64,000 nucleotides of DNA from Rhodopseudomonas palustris. Lineage in GTDB: Bacteria > Pseudomonadota > Alphaproteobacteria > Rhizobiales > Xanthobacteraceae. Positions 17,068-27,809 of this stretch are shown here, one piece after another. The notes under the pieces are model-generated. The model was not told where the DNA came from. It made no database searches and worked only from the letters and a program-made list of their open reading frames with translations. The DNA lies in the NCBI RefSeq assembly GCF_034479375.1, contig NZ_CP140155.1:2604001-2668000 (forward strand). Reading direction: 5' to 3'. Numbering within the stretch: the stretch's first letter is position 1; every line of letters begins with the position of its first letter. The position numbers and the translations under genes were made by a program.

Positions 17068-18066
17068 CTAACCGGCGGCGCGGAGCGGCGCCTTGCGACC
17101 GCCGGCGGCGGCCTTCGGCGGCTGTTCCAGGCACTGGATGGCGATCTCGAGGCTGGCGACGCCCTCCTCGCCGGTCACGGCCGGCACGCCGTTGGTGCGG
17201 ACGGCGTTCAGGAAGGCGATCAGTTCGGCGCGCAGCGGCTCGTCGTGGCCGACCGGCAGATGCCGCATCGAATAGCTGCCGTCGGCCTTGAAGCCGAAGC
17301 ATTCAGTGACCTGGCGGGTCAGCAGATCGCCCATCACGTATTTGCCGCGGGTCGCGACGGTGACGGTACGCGCCTTGAACGGCGTCAGCCAATTGGTGTT
17401 GATGTGCGCGAGCACGCCCGAGGCGGTCCGAAATTGCAGCAGCGCGATGTCTTCGCGCTCGGCGATCGCACTGGAGAGCTGCGGCTGGACCTCGGTGATC
17501 TCGGAATCGGTGAACCAGCGGATCAGGTCGATGTCGTGCACCGCGAGGTCGATCACCACCCCCACATTGGACATCCGCGGCGGGAACGGCCCGACCCGGG
17601 TGATGCCGATCGACAGGATGTCCTCGTTGCGAATCGCCTGCTTGATGGCGGCGACCGCCGGATTGAAGCGCTCGACATGGCCGACCATCAGCGTCACGCC
17701 GGCCTTGCGGGCGGCTGCGACGATCTCGCGCCCCTCCTCGACGGTCGAGGCGATCGGTTTCTCCACCAGCGAATGAATGCCGCGGCCGAGACAGGTCAGG
17801 GCGATCTCGTGATGCAGATGCGTCGGCGCCGCGATCGTCACCGCGTCGACGCCTGCCAGCAGCAGTTCGTCCACTGTCGAGAAGGTGCGGCAGCCGATCA
17901 ACTCGACCGCCCGGTTGCGATGCTCCTCCAGCGGATCGACGATCCCGACCAAGGTCACCCCCGGCAGCCCGGCCAGCACCCGCCCATGATTGGTTCCCAT
18001 GACGCCGGCGCCGATGACGCCGACCCGGAGCGGGGATTTCGTAGCCGAATCAGAGGGGGACGTCAT
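17068..18066 (-). CDS. Gfo/Idh/MocA-family nucleotide-sugar dehydrogenase (WbpB/WlbA-like)
   Basis: A 332-residue NAD(P)-dependent oxidoreductase. The Rossmann motif VGVIGAGVMGTNHGRVL lies near residue 15-30, SLVEKPIA is the conserved EKP motif and HVERFNPAV and VHDIDLIRWF are typical of the sugar-dehydrogenase branch. It probably oxidises C3 of a nucleotide sugar to give the ketone used by the aminotransferase 70 bp downstream. ATG 18066 is chosen over the longer frame because the Rossmann fold then follows a short N-terminal tail. Confidence 0.85.
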   Translation of the reverse strand: MTSPSDSATKSPLRVGVIGAGVMGTNHGRVLAGLPGVTLVGIVDPLEEHRNRAVELIGCRTFSTVDELLLAGVDAVTIAAPTHLHHEIALTCLGRGIHSLVEKPIASTVEEGREIVAAARKAGVTLMVGHVERFNPAVAAIKQAIRNEDILSIGITRVGPFPPRMSNVGVVIDLAVHDIDLIRWFTDSEITEVQPQLSSAIAEREDIALLQFRTASGVLAHINTNWLTPFKARTVTVATRGKYVMGDLLTRQVTECFGFKADGSYSMRHLPVGHDEPLRAELIAFLNAVRTNGVPAVTGEEGVASLEIAIQCLEQPPKAAAGGRKAPLRAAG

Positions 18067-18200
18067 GACGTGGATGCCTCGGAAGTGAACGATGCGGCTT
18101 CCTAGCATGCCGTCACAGATGTGGCGATGAGCCCCGGAAATTGCCCAAACACGTTTTGATTCAGAGAATTACAACAGTCCCGTGAGGCTCGCGGGACACA

Positions 18201-19193
18201 TTAGACATTGTAGTGGGCCCGGTACCAGGCCACGAAGGCCCTGATCCCGTCCTCGATCGCGGTTTCCGGCTTGAAACCGACGTCGCGCATCAAATCGTCG
18301 ACGTCGGCGAAGGTCGCCGGCACGTCGCCCGGCTGCATCGGGAGCATCTCCTTCAGCGCGATGCGGCCGAGTTCCTGCTCCAGAAGGCCCACGACATGCA
18401 TCAGTTCCTCCGGGCGGTGGTTGCCGACATTGTAGATTCGTGCCGGCGCGCCGGCGGACCGATCCTCCACGCCGACCGGAACCAGATCGATCAACCGCAG
18501 CACCACACGCGTGACGTCGGCCACATAGGTGAAGTCGCGGCGCATCCGGCCGTGATTGAACAGCTTGATCGGCCGGCCCTCGGTGATCGCTTTGGCGAAC
18601 AGGAACAGCGCCATGTCCGGCCGATACCAGGGGCCGTAGATGGTGAAGAACCGCAGCCCCGTGGTCGGCAACCGATAGAGATGGCTATAGCAATGCGCCA
18701 TCAGTTCGTTGGCCTTCTTCGACGCGGCGTACAGGCTGATCGGATGGTCGGTGCGGTCGTCGACAGAGAACGGCAGCTTGGTGTTGGCGCCGTAGACCGA
18801 AGATGACGACGCGAAGATCAGGTGCCGGCAGCCGTTGTGGCGGCAGCCTTCGAGCACATTGAGAAAACCTTCGAGATTGGAATCGGCGTAATCGTGCGGG
18901 TGGCTCAGCGAATGCCGGACACCGGCCTGCGCCGCCAGGTGGATGACCACCGGAAACCGCCGTTCGGCGAACAAGGACGCCGTCGCCGATCGATCGGCGA
19001 GGTCGCCCCGGATGAAGGTGAAGCGCGGGTGTTCGCGCAACAGGTCGAGCCGCGCCTGTTTCAGCGCGGGATCGTAATAGGCGTTGAGGTTGTCGAGGCC
19101 GACGACTTCGCGTCCCGCATCCAGCAATTCACGCGCGACATGATAGCCGATGAAGCCCGCCGCTCCGGTGACCAGGATGGTTGTTTCCGACAT
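18201..19193 (-). CDS. UDP-glucuronate 4-epimerase-type SDR
   Basis: A 330-residue extended short-chain dehydrogenase. TGAAGFIG at 9-16 binds NAD, ASSSSVYG at 128-135 holds the Ser, and YAASK at 155-159 the catalytic Tyr and Lys. DNLNAYYD and TIYGPWYRPDMALF are characteristic of UDP-glucuronate 4-epimerases (CapI/LspL), which supply UDP-galacturonate for LPS or capsule. GAGGGC lies before ATG 19193. UDP-glucuronate would come from the ugd gene at 43.8 kb. An alternative is another NDP-uronate epimerase. Confidence 0.85.
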   Translation of the reverse strand: MSETTILVTGAAGFIGYHVARELLDAGREVVGLDNLNAYYDPALKQARLDLLREHPRFTFIRGDLADRSATASLFAERRFPVVIHLAAQAGVRHSLSHPHDYADSNLEGFLNVLEGCRHNGCRHLIFASSSSVYGANTKLPFSVDDRTDHPISLYAASKKANELMAHCYSHLYRLPTTGLRFFTIYGPWYRPDMALFLFAKAITEGRPIKLFNHGRMRRDFTYVADVTRVVLRLIDLVPVGVEDRSAGAPARIYNVGNHRPEELMHVVGLLEQELGRIALKEMLPMQPGDVPATFADVDDLMRDVGFKPETAIEDGIRAFVAWYRAHYNV

Positions 19194-19396
19194 CACGCCC
19201 TCGAACCCGGACCGCGACCCACGAGCGCGCCCAAAGCGCGCCTGTTTAGCCACCGCTGTGCCGGGGCGGCAAGCGCCGCGTGCGCTGCACTTGCAAGATC
19301 AGCCCCAAAACCATACCAAGGCGGCGACTTTCGCGGCGCTGCGGGCGTATTCGCCGTGCTGCGGGCCTTCTGCAACCCTCGACCCCCGCGAGCCCC

Positions 19397-20356
19397 ATGC
19401 GTCGGTTTCTGCTTTCTGCGGCCAAGATCCTGGTTTCGGCGGCGCTGTTGTACTTCGCGCTGCGCGAGACCAATTTCACCGACCTCACCGCGCGGCTCGA
19501 TCTCGAAAGCGCCGGCTGGCTCGCACTCGCGCTGGCGATCGCCGTGCTGCAGATTTTCGTCGGGGCGCTGCGCTGGCGCGCAGTCGGCGCCGATTGCGGC
19601 GCGCCGCTGAGCACGACGCGGGCGATGCGCTTCAACATGATCGGGTCGTTCTTCAACCAGACCCTGCCCTCGGCCATCGGCGGCGACGCGATGCGGCTGT
19701 GGCTGGTGGCCCGGGCCGGCGCCGGCTGGCGCGCCGCGACCTATTCGGTGTTCGTCGACCGCGCCATCGGCCTGATCGCGCTGGCGATGCTGATCCTGTT
19801 CACCCTGCCGTGGTCGCTGAACCTGATCGCCAATCCCGAAGGCCGGCTCGGACTGGTGCTGCTCGATGTTGCCGCGCTTGGAGCGGGACTGGTGTTCCTG
19901 CTGCTGCACCTGCTGCCGTTCGAACTGCTGACCCGGATCTGGGCCACACGGCATTTCTACACCTGCTCGCAGATCGCGAGCCGCATCCTGTTCCGCCGCG
20001 GCAATGGGCCGATGATCGCCGCGATCTCGCTGCTGATCCACGTGCTCGCCGTGGTGATCGCGTGGTGCGTCGCGCGCGCGATCGCGGCGCCCGCGGATTT
20101 CGGCCAGTTGCTGCAATTGATCCCGCCGGTGATGCTGATCACCATGATCCCGATCTCGATCGCCGGCTGGGGATTACGCGAGGCCAGCATGGGCCTCGCA
20201 TTCTCCTATGCGGGGCTCGGGTCCAGCGAGGGCGTCAACGTATCGCTGCTGTTCGGGGCGGTGTATTTCGTCGTCGGCGCGGTCGGCGGATTGATCTGGG
20301 TGGTCAGCGCGGAGAAGGCCGCCAAAGGCGATGCTCCGATCGACGTTCCGGAGTAA
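19397..20356 (+). CDS. Lysylphosphatidylglycerol synthase transmembrane-domain (UPF0104) family protein
   Basis: A 319-residue integral membrane protein with roughly 8 hydrophobic segments and the family marks RWRAVG, FFNQTLPSAIGGDAMRLWL and SVFVDRAIGLIAL. These flippase-like domains occur alone beside polysaccharide genes and may move lipid-linked sugars or aminoacylated lipids; no synthetase domain is present. Met40 of the longer frame (19397) is chosen because it directly precedes the first membrane helix. The MraY-like gene starts 57 bp downstream on the same strand. Confidence 0.8.
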   Translation: MRRFLLSAAKILVSAALLYFALRETNFTDLTARLDLESAGWLALALAIAVLQIFVGALRWRAVGADCGAPLSTTRAMRFNMIGSFFNQTLPSAIGGDAMRLWLVARAGAGWRAATYSVFVDRAIGLIALAMLILFTLPWSLNLIANPEGRLGLVLLDVAALGAGLVFLLLHLLPFELLTRIWATRHFYTCSQIASRILFRRGNGPMIAAISLLIHVLAVVIAWCVARAIAAPADFGQLLQLIPPVMLITMIPISIAGWGLREASMGLAFSYAGLGSSEGVNVSLLFGAVYFVVGAVGGLIWVVSAEKAAKGDAPIDVPE

Positions 20357-20413
20357 AGCGATGAGCGCGGGCGCAAGGCGGCCATCGCACGGGCGCGCGG
20401 CAGGCGCCGGCGC

Positions 20414-21436
20414 ATGATTGTTTCCCTCCCATTCGTCTCACTGGCCGCGATCGCGCTGGCCGCGATCGGCTGCGCGGCTTCGACCTTCGTGATCATGCCG
20501 CTGCTCGCCCGCTACGCGATGGCGCGTCCGAATGCACGTTCGTCGCATCGCGTGCCGACGCCGCAGGGCGCCGGGATCGCCGTCATCGCCGCCACGCTCG
20601 CCATCGCCGGTTGCGCCATCGCGATCGTCTCGCCGGCCGCTTCGATGCCGTCGTTGCTGTTCGGCGCGACGATCCTGATTGCGGCCGTCGGCGCGGTCGA
20701 CGACATCCGCCCGATTCCGGTGCTGCCGCGGCTGGCGCTGCAGGCACTGGCGGTCGGCGCGGTGATCTTCACCCTGCCCGCGGATCTTCAAATCCTTCCG
20801 CAGGTCCCTGTGGGGATCGAGCGCGCTGCGTTGCTGATCGCCGGGCTGTGGTTCGTGAACCTCGTCAACTTCATGGACGGGCTCGACTGGATGACGGTCG
20901 TCGAGGCCGTTCCGATCACATTGGCGCTGGTGATGTTCGGCCTGCTGTTCGGCGCTCTTCCCGTCACGCCGACGCTGATCGCCGCCGCGCTCAGCGGCGC
21001 GATGCTCGGCTTCGCGCCGTTCAACCGGCCGCCGGCGCGGGTCTTCCTCGGCGATGTCGGCAGCCTTCCGATCGGGCTGCTGATCGGCTGGTGCCTGCTG
21101 CAACTGGCTTTGCAGGGACACGTCGCGGCCGCCCTGCTGCTGCCGCTGTACTACCTCGCCGACAGCACGCTGACGCTGCTGCGACGGATGTCGAAGCGCG
21201 AGCCGTTCTGGCTCGCCCATCGCAGCCATTTCTATCAGCGCGCCACGGACAACGGCTTCGCCGTGATCGAAGTGGTCGGCCGTGTCTTCGCACTCAACCT
21301 GTTGCTCGCGGTTCTGGCCGTGATGTCGGTGATGCTGGATTCGATCGTCGCGGACGCCGTCGCGCTGGTCTGCGGCGCGGCGGCCATCGCCGTTCTGCTC
21401 GCGCACTTCGCGCGGCGACGCTCGGGTGCACGATAA
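20414..21436 (+). CDS. Undecaprenyl-phosphate glycosyl-1-phosphate transferase (WecA/MraY family)
   Basis: A 340-residue polyprenyl-phosphate sugar-phosphate transferase with about 10 membrane helices. RSSHRVPTPQGAGI near residue 42-55, AVDDIRPIP (the DD motif), NFMDGLDWM and ARVFLGDVGS are the catalytic cytoplasmic loops. It starts glycan assembly by loading a sugar phosphate on undecaprenyl phosphate, probably for O-antigen. Its stop abuts the stop of the convergent CapD-like gene with no spacer. Confidence 0.9.
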   Translation: MIVSLPFVSLAAIALAAIGCAASTFVIMPLLARYAMARPNARSSHRVPTPQGAGIAVIAATLAIAGCAIAIVSPAASMPSLLFGATILIAAVGAVDDIRPIPVLPRLALQALAVGAVIFTLPADLQILPQVPVGIERAALLIAGLWFVNLVNFMDGLDWMTVVEAVPITLALVMFGLLFGALPVTPTLIAAALSGAMLGFAPFNRPPARVFLGDVGSLPIGLLIGWCLLQLALQGHVAAALLLPLYYLADSTLTLLRRMSKREPFWLAHRSHFYQRATDNGFAVIEVVGRVFALNLLLAVLAVMSVMLDSIVADAVALVCGAAAIAVLLAHFARRRSGAR

Positions 21437-23380
21437 CTACTTCTGCGATTCGATTTTGGCCGCCGCCACGCTGTCGCCGGCGTGATATTCCGGAACGGCA
21501 TCCTTGAGGATCGCCACCACTTCGGCGTGCCGTTGGCCGGCGATCGCCGCCTGAAGCCCGGTCAGCCACGTCCGCAGCGTCTCGAGCGGCAGTTCGTTGG
21601 GCCGCGCCGCGACGATGCCGGGGATGCCGATTTCGGTGAACGGCTCCTCTTTGGCGAACAGAATCTCGTTGAGCCGCTCCCCCGGCCGAATTCCGGTGAA
21701 CACGATGTCGATGTCGTAGCCCGGTTGCAGGCCGGACAGTCGGATCATGCGCTCGGCGAGATCGACGATCTTGACCGGCTGCCCCATGCTCAGCACGAAC
21801 ACCGACGCATCCGAATGCTGCGCATTCAGCGCGTGCGTCGCGGCGGTGATGACGAGATCGCAGGCTTCGCGGATCGTCATGAAGTAGCGCACCATGTCCG
21901 GGTGCGTCACCGTCACCGGGCCGCCGGCCTCGATCTGCGCCTTGAACTTCGGCACCACCGAACCGTTCGACGCCAGCACGTTTCCGAAGCGCACCGAAAT
22001 CAGCCGCATCGGCGGCTTGTCGCCGACGCGGTCTGCGAGTTCGCGGTCCATAGCCTGGCAATAGATCTCAGCAAATCGCTTGGTGAGGCCGAGCATCGAC
22101 ACTGGCCCGATCGCCTTGTCGGTCGAGATCATCACCATTGCTTCGGCGCCGGCGGCGCGTGCGGCGTCGGCGACATTGACCGAGCCGAAGATGTTGGTCT
22201 TGACGCCCTCGCCCCAGTCGCGCTCGAGGATCGGCACGTGTTTCAAGGCGGCGGCGTGGAACACCAGGTTGGGCTTGAAGTCGGTGACGAGTTGAAAGAT
22301 CCGCTCGCGATCGCGAATATCGGCGATCCGACCCTCGACCACGGTCTGGGTCACTTTGGCGGAGAGCGTTTCGATCGCGGCGTGCAGTGCCGGCTCGGAA
22401 TTCTCGATCACCAGCAATCGGGCGGCGCCGAACGTGGTGACGCGATCGCACATTTCCAGACCAATCGAGCCGCCGCCGCCGGTGACGACAATAGACTTGC
22501 CCTTGAGCAATTCCTCGAGGCGACGATAGTCGATTTTGACGCTCGGCCGCAGCAGTAGATCCTCGACGGCGACCGGCGCGAGCCTCGGCGTATCGCGGCT
22601 CTCTTCCAGCGAGGGCAATCGGCTGACCGCGAGCCCGAGCTTGCGCGCCCGCATCAGCACCGCCTCGGGCTGGGCGTCGGCTTCGAACGCGGACGGCGTC
22701 ATCACCACGCGTTCGATCGGCCTCGTGCGATTGGCGAAGTCGCCCACCACGTTCGCGAGATCGTCGATCCCGCCGAGCACCGGAATGCCGCGGATCGTCT
22801 GTCCCCGATCCGACATCGCCGGCGACAGAATTCCGACCGGCCAAAGCCGCTTCACCGCCCCACTCTCGATCCCGCGCAGGAACACTTCCGCATCGGCCGC
22901 GCGGCCGATCAGCAGCGTCGGCGCAGCGTCCATGGTCAACGCCTTGTTGCGGGTCCGCGTGTAACGGAAATAGCGATAGGCGAGCCGAGAGCCGGAAAGG
23001 AAGGAGACCTCGAGGAACCAGTAGATGACGATGGTGGTCTTGCCGAGGAAGAAGGTGCCGTAGACGTTCGGCGCAAGAAAGATGTAGTCGAGCAGCAGCA
23101 GCGCGACCGTCAGAACGCTGGCGGCGCGCAGGATGTTCAGCAGATCCGGGATCGAAACGAACCGCCACTTGGTGGTGGTGAGCTGGAACGCGTAGCAGAC
23201 GAAGAAGCTGAAAACGACGAAGTAAGGCAAGATCTGCAGAAGCAGCGGCAGCCGGTCCAGCAGATTTTCGCCGTCGAACCGCAGAAAGAAGCTGAGGACC
23301 ACGGCGATCGCGGTCACGCCGGCGTCGTGGATGGCGATCAGCCAATTGCGGTAGGTGAACGACGAGATCTTGGTCAGCAT
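21437..23380 (-). CDS. CapD/PglF-type membrane-bound nucleotide-sugar 4,6-dehydratase
   Basis: A 647-residue protein. Four N-terminal membrane helices (about 15-130) precede a CoA-binding-like Rossmann domain (LLIGRAADAEVF) and a C-terminal extended SDR domain with VTGGGGSIG at 299-307, STDKA and MLGLTK, where Met replaces the usual catalytic Tyr as is normal in the FlaA1/PglF group. Such enzymes convert UDP-GlcNAc to 4-keto-6-deoxy sugars. GAGACGAGG lies before ATG 23380. It is followed by the glycan-initiating transferase on the opposite strand and preceded by hldE. Confidence 0.92.
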   Translation of the reverse strand: MLTKISSFTYRNWLIAIHDAGVTAIAVVLSFFLRFDGENLLDRLPLLLQILPYFVVFSFFVCYAFQLTTTKWRFVSIPDLLNILRAASVLTVALLLLDYIFLAPNVYGTFFLGKTTIVIYWFLEVSFLSGSRLAYRYFRYTRTRNKALTMDAAPTLLIGRAADAEVFLRGIESGAVKRLWPVGILSPAMSDRGQTIRGIPVLGGIDDLANVVGDFANRTRPIERVVMTPSAFEADAQPEAVLMRARKLGLAVSRLPSLEESRDTPRLAPVAVEDLLLRPSVKIDYRRLEELLKGKSIVVTGGGGSIGLEMCDRVTTFGAARLLVIENSEPALHAAIETLSAKVTQTVVEGRIADIRDRERIFQLVTDFKPNLVFHAAALKHVPILERDWGEGVKTNIFGSVNVADAARAAGAEAMVMISTDKAIGPVSMLGLTKRFAEIYCQAMDRELADRVGDKPPMRLISVRFGNVLASNGSVVPKFKAQIEAGGPVTVTHPDMVRYFMTIREACDLVITAATHALNAQHSDASVFVLSMGQPVKIVDLAERMIRLSGLQPGYDIDIVFTGIRPGERLNEILFAKEEPFTEIGIPGIVAARPNELPLETLRTWLTGLQAAIAGQRHAEVVAILKDAVPEYHAGDSVAAAKIESQK

Positions 23381-23411
23381 GCCTCGTCTCGCTTCCACGA
23401 TGCGCGCCGCC

Positions 23412-24884
23412 TCATGCCGTTCCCTCGCGCGCTTTCTCGACCAGCGAAGTCGTGCTGAACCCCGGCAGCACGTCGACCAGCAGCACCTCCCCGCCTCTGG
23501 CCGCGACGATCTCGTGGCCGACCACCTGCTCGCGGGTGTAGTCGCCGCCTTTGACCAGCACGCTCGGCTCGATCCGCGTGATCAACCTCAGCGGCGTGTC
23601 CTCCCCGAAGATCGCCACCAGATCGACCGCCTCGAGCGCAGCAAGCACTTCGGCGCGGGCGCGCTCGTTCTGCACCGGACGGCTCTCGCCTTTCAGCCGG
23701 CGCACCGAGGCGTCGCTGTTGAGACCGACGATCAGCCGGTCGCAGGCGCCGCGCGCCGCCGTCAGCACCTTGACGTGGCCGGGATGCAGGATGTCGAAGC
23801 AGCCGTTGGTGAACCCGACCCGCAGCCCTTCGCGCCGCCACTCGGCGAGGCGAAGATCGAGATCGGCGTCACTGCCGATGATCTTGTCTTCCGCCGCGAG
23901 CGAGGCGTGCGGCAGGATCTTGCGCCGCAGCTCCGCCGGCGTCACCACCGCGGTGCCGTTCTTGCCGACGGCGACGGCAGCCGCAGCACTCGCCGCGCGC
24001 ATCGCGGTCGCCCAATCCGCACCGGCCGCGAGAACCACCGCCAGCACCGCGGCGACCGTGTCACCGGCGCCGGAAACGTCGCGCACTTTCACCGGCAACG
24101 CCGGCACGTGAATAGGTTCGCCGCCGCGCGGTACCAGCGTCATGCCGTGCTCGCTCTGGGTCACCAGCATCGCCTCGCAATCGGCGGTCGCGATCGCATC
24201 CTGCGCCGCCGCCGCGATGTCGTCGACCGTGTCGGCCGCGCTCCGAGTCGCGGCGACGAATTCCTTGCGGTTGGGCGTCAGCAGCGTCGCGCCGCGATAG
24301 ATCGCGAAATTGGCGCTCTTCGGATCGACGATCACCCGCTTGCCGAGTTTTCGCGCGGCCTCGATCACCGTCGCGATCACCCGCGCCGTCAGCACGCCCT
24401 TGGCGTAATCGGACAACAGAACGATGTCGGCGCGTTCGAGCTGCGGCAGGATGGCGTCGAGCAGGCGCTGCTCGATCCCGCCAGACGCGGCCGACGCCGT
24501 CTCCCAATCGGCGCGCAGCATATGTGTGGAGAAATGCTCGGAGACGAACCGCACCTTGCGGGTGGTCGGGCGAGCCGCATCACACACCAGCAGCGGCTCG
24601 ATCCGCGATTCCCGCGCGAACGCCGCACTCAGCGTCCGGCCCGCCTCGTCGTCGCCGATCAGGCCGACGAAGATGCAGCGCGCGCCGATCGCGGCGATGT
24701 TGCGCGCGACGTTGCCGGCGCCGCCGACATTGATCTCGCTGCGCTGAACCGCAATCACCGGCGCAGGCGCTTCCGGCGAGATTCGAGACACCTCGCCATA
24801 GACGAATTCGTCGAGCATCACATCGCCGATGCAAAGCACCGTCGTCCGGGCGATCGATTGCAGCAGGGTGTCGAGATTGAACAT
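23412..24884 (-). CDS. hldE: Bifunctional heptose-7-phosphate kinase / heptose-1-phosphate adenylyltransferase
   Basis: A 490-residue fusion. The N-terminal PfkB domain (1 to about 320) has [12 protein letters not shown] at 51-62 and the catalytic SGAGDT at 271-276. The C-terminal nucleotidyltransferase (about 355-490) has [14 protein letters not shown] at 357-370 with the HxGH motif. The enzyme makes D-glycero-beta-D-manno-heptose 1,7-bisphosphate and, after dephosphorylation by GmhB, ADP-heptose. Met at 24884 gives the usual N terminus. It is 25 bp downstream of hldD in the same direction. Confidence 0.95.
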   Translation of the reverse strand: MFNLDTLLQSIARTTVLCIGDVMLDEFVYGEVSRISPEAPAPVIAVQRSEINVGGAGNVARNIAAIGARCIFVGLIGDDEAGRTLSAAFARESRIEPLLVCDAARPTTRKVRFVSEHFSTHMLRADWETASAASGGIEQRLLDAILPQLERADIVLLSDYAKGVLTARVIATVIEAARKLGKRVIVDPKSANFAIYRGATLLTPNRKEFVAATRSAADTVDDIAAAAQDAIATADCEAMLVTQSEHGMTLVPRGGEPIHVPALPVKVRDVSGAGDTVAAVLAVVLAAGADWATAMRAASAAAAVAVGKNGTAVVTPAELRRKILPHASLAAEDKIIGSDADLDLRLAEWRREGLRVGFTNGCFDILHPGHVKVLTAARGACDRLIVGLNSDASVRRLKGESRPVQNERARAEVLAALEAVDLVAIFGEDTPLRLITRIEPSVLVKGGDYTREQVVGHEIVAARGGEVLLVDVLPGFSTTSLVEKAREGTA

Positions 24885-24909
24885 CGAATTCCACGCGGTT
24901 GAAGCGCGA

Positions 24910-25890
24910 TCAGCGGAAGCGATCGCTGCCGTCGAGGTAGCTCTTGACGTAGGAGGCGACCGCATCTTCGAGCGGCGTGAAGCCGCCATTATAGCCTGCG
25001 GCGCGCAACCGGTCGCCCTCGCTCTCGGTGAAATACTGATAGCTGCCGCGAATCTGTTCCGGCATGTCGATGTAGTCGATTTGCGGCGGCGTTCCGAGCG
25101 CCGAATAGGCGGCGAGGATCAGATCGCGGAAACTACGGGCATGGCTGGTGCCGACATTGAATAAACCGCTCACCGATGGGGTGGCGAACAGCCACATCAT
25201 CACCCGCACGACGTCGTCGACATAGATGAAATCGCGGCGCTGGTCGCCGTCGGCGATGCCGTCGCGGTGCGACTTGAAGAGCTGCACCACGCGCCCGGCC
25301 TTGATGTCGTCGAAGCGCCGCGCCAGCACGCTCGCCATCGTTCCCTTGTGGTATTCGTTGGGGCCGAAAACGTTGAAGAATTTCAGCCCCGCCCACTGCG
25401 GGGGCAAACGCTCCCCGCGTCCAGCACGCTCCAGCAACGCCAGATCGAACAGGTGCTTGCTCCAGCCATACAGATTCATTGGGCGCAATTGCTTCAGGGC
25501 GGCGAGCGACGGATCATCACTGAAGCCCTGCGCACCATCGCCATAGGTCGCGGCGGAGGACGCGTAGATGAACGGCACCCGGTTCTCGGTGCACCAGTCG
25601 AGCAGCCGCATCGACAACCGGAAGTTGGTGTCGATCACCAGATCGCCATCGGTCGCGGTCGTTTCCGAGATCGCGCCCATGTGAAACACCGCATCCAGCC
25701 GGCGGCCTTTCAGCCAGTCCGAGAGTTCGGCGGGCGGCACGACGTCGGCGAGCTGGCGCTTGGCGAGGTTCTTCCATTTGCCGTCATGGCCCAAAAAATC
25801 GCACACGGCCACATCGCTGCGGCCGGCGTCGTTGAGCGCCGCCACGATGTTCGACCCGATGAAACCGGCGCCTCCGGTGACCAGCAGCAT
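24910..25890 (-). CDS. hldD: ADP-L-glycero-D-manno-heptose 6-epimerase
   Basis: A 326-residue extended [14 protein letters not shown] at 4-14 binds [13 protein letters not shown] at 109-117 and YGWSK at 141-145 form the active site, and [12 protein letters not shown] is characteristic of HldD. It converts ADP-D,D-heptose to ADP-L,D-heptose for the LPS inner core. ATG 25890 is preceded by GGGGAAG and gives the canonical N terminus. It is divergent from waaF, with about 190 bp between them. Confidence 0.95.
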   Translation of the reverse strand: MLLVTGGAGFIGSNIVAALNDAGRSDVAVCDFLGHDGKWKNLAKRQLADVVPPAELSDWLKGRRLDAVFHMGAISETTATDGDLVIDTNFRLSMRLLDWCTENRVPFIYASSAATYGDGAQGFSDDPSLAALKQLRPMNLYGWSKHLFDLALLERAGRGERLPPQWAGLKFFNVFGPNEYHKGTMASVLARRFDDIKAGRVVQLFKSHRDGIADGDQRRDFIYVDDVVRVMMWLFATPSVSGLFNVGTSHARSFRDLILAAYSALGTPPQIDYIDMPEQIRGSYQYFTESEGDRLRAAGYNGGFTPLEDAVASYVKSYLDGSDRFR

Positions 25891-26077
25891 GACTTCCCCG
25901 CCTCGATTTGCGCGGCCACCTTTGCCCCACTCCGTCCGGGCAGGCAACTTGAACTCCGAATTTCCACGACCGGAAACCAGGTTGCGGCCGAAATCCCGGC
26001 TGGACGCCGGGCGGCGCAAGCGCTAACCGGCATCACCGCGTTCAACTCGGGGGTATCAGCCTCCGCCAGACAGCGTA

Positions 26078-27154
26078 ATGAATTACGATTCACTCAAAAC
26101 CAGCCTGGCCGCGGCGGACGATCGCGCGGAAACCAGCCCTGTCTTGTTGATCCCCTACATGTGGATCGGCGATTTCGTGCGCTGCCATACCGTGGTGCGG
26201 GTCCTGAAGGACCGCTGGCCGGACCGGCCGGTCGACGTCCTGACCACCACGCTGTGCGCGCCTTTGGTGGATTACATGCCCGGCGTGCGTCAGGGCATCG
26301 TCTGGGACCTGCCGCGCAAGCGGCTTGCGCTCGGCCAGCAGCGGGCGCTCGCGGCCAAGCTCCGCGAACAGAATTACGGCGCCTCGCTGGTGATGCCGCG
26401 GACGTTCAAATCCACGATTGCCCCGTTTCTCGCCGGTATCCCAAACCGCACCGGCTTCATCGGCGAGGTTCGATTCGGCCTGCTCAACGACTGGCGGCGC
26501 GGCGAGAAAGCACTGCCGCGGATGATCGACCGCTGTGCCGCGCTGGCGCTGCCGGCCGGCATCGACCTGCCGATGGATTGGCCGGAGCCGCAACTCGTTG
26601 TGCCCCCGGCCGAGATCGCCGCCTGGCGGCACCTCAACGGGCTGGAGGGCCGCACCGCCGTGGCGCTGGCGCCGGGCGCGGTCGGCCCGTCGAAGCGCTG
26701 GACCTATTATGCCGAGGCGGCAAAGGCGCTGACCGACCGCGGCCTCGACGTCTGGGTCATCGGCGGCCCGGGCGAGAGCGAGAAGGCCGCCGAAATCGTC
26801 GCCGCGGCCGGTCCGCGCGCGCGGGACCTCACCGGCACCGACCTGCGTAACGGCATCATGGCGCTGGCGGCAGCCGATCTGGTGATCTCCAACGATTCCG
26901 GGCTGCTCCACGTCGCAGCCGCGATCGGCAGCCGCACCATCGGCATTTTCGGCCCGACCAGCGCCTGGCACTATGCGCCGCTCAACCCGATCGAGGCGGT
27001 GATCGAGACCAGGACCGAGGTGCCCTGCCGGCCCTGCCACAAGCCGACCTGCCGGATGGTGCACCACAAATGCATGCGCGACATCCCGGTCGAGGACGTG
27101 ATGACCGCCGCACTGCGGGCGCTCGGCGCCGCCGGCCTCGCCCCGGCGCAATAA
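26078..27154 (+). CDS. waaF: Lipopolysaccharide heptosyltransferase II-like (GT9)
   Basis: A 358-residue GT9 protein. The N-terminal half begins [22 protein letters not shown], and the C-terminal half carries [13 protein letters not shown] and the ADP-heptose binding run [20 protein letters not shown] with [14 protein letters not shown]. The C-terminal Cys-rich segment ([16 protein letters not shown]) is typical of WaaF. It adds the second heptose to the LPS inner core at the cytoplasmic face. It lies upstream of gmhA and gmhB, which make its donor. Confidence 0.9.
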   Translation: MNYDSLKTSLAAADDRAETSPVLLIPYMWIGDFVRCHTVVRVLKDRWPDRPVDVLTTTLCAPLVDYMPGVRQGIVWDLPRKRLALGQQRALAAKLREQNYGASLVMPRTFKSTIAPFLAGIPNRTGFIGEVRFGLLNDWRRGEKALPRMIDRCAALALPAGIDLPMDWPEPQLVVPPAEIAAWRHLNGLEGRTAVALAPGAVGPSKRWTYYAEAAKALTDRGLDVWVIGGPGESEKAAEIVAAAGPRARDLTGTDLRNGIMALAAADLVISNDSGLLHVAAAIGSRTIGIFGPTSAWHYAPLNPIEAVIETRTEVPCRPCHKPTCRMVHHKCMRDIPVEDVMTAALRALGAAGLAPAQ

Positions 27155-27221
27155 GCCGCGACTTGCACCTGCCCCTGCCCTGCGCTTAACCAGTGCCGAC
27201 CCCTCAGCTTTCAGGTGTGAA

Positions 27222-27809
27222 TTGAGCCAGGACCGGATCGCCGCCCATCTCCACAACTCGCTCGCGGCGATGACCGCTGCCGCGAACGACCAGACGCTGC
27301 TGTCGGCGTCGCGCGCCATTGCGGCGGCGTCGATCAAGGCATTGCGCGACGGCCGCAAGATCCTGATCGCCGGCAATGGCGGCAGCGCCGCCGACGCCCA
27401 GCACATCGCCGCCGAGATCATCGGCCGCTACAAGCAGGACCGCCCGGCCTGGCCGGCGATCGCGCTGACCACCGACACGTCGGCGCTGACCGCGATCGCC
27501 AACGATTACGGCTTCGAGCGCGTGTTTGCCCGACAGGTCGAAGGGCTCGGCCAGCGCGGCGACGTGTTCATCGGCATCACCACCTCGGGCCGCTCGCCGA
27601 ACATTCTCGCAGCGTTGGAGATCGCCCGCGCGCGCGGCCTCGTCACCATCGGCATGACCGGCCCCGCCGGCGCATCGATGGCTGCGCTGTGCGATCATCT
27701 CCTGATAGCGCCGGGCGCAGAGACCGCTTTGGTGCAGCAGATCCATCTGATGGCCGCGCATGCGATCTGCGACGAGATCGAATGCGCGCTGGGCGCGACC
27801 AAGGCATGA
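27222..27809 (+). CDS. gmhA: Sedoheptulose 7-phosphate isomerase
   Basis: A 195-residue SIS-domain isomerase that makes D-glycero-D-manno-heptose 7-phosphate. [21 protein letters not shown] near 45-65, [17 protein letters not shown] and [10 protein letters not shown] are diagnostic. The start appears to be TTG 27222 with AGGTG four bases upstream; no ATG lies nearby in frame. Its stop overlaps the gmhB start by ATGA. Confidence 0.93.
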   Translation: MSQDRIAAHLHNSLAAMTAAANDQTLLSASRAIAAASIKALRDGRKILIAGNGGSAADAQHIAAEIIGRYKQDRPAWPAIALTTDTSALTAIANDYGFERVFARQVEGLGQRGDVFIGITTSGRSPNILAALEIARARGLVTIGMTGPAGASMAALCDHLLIAPGAETALVQQIHLMAAHAICDEIECALGATKA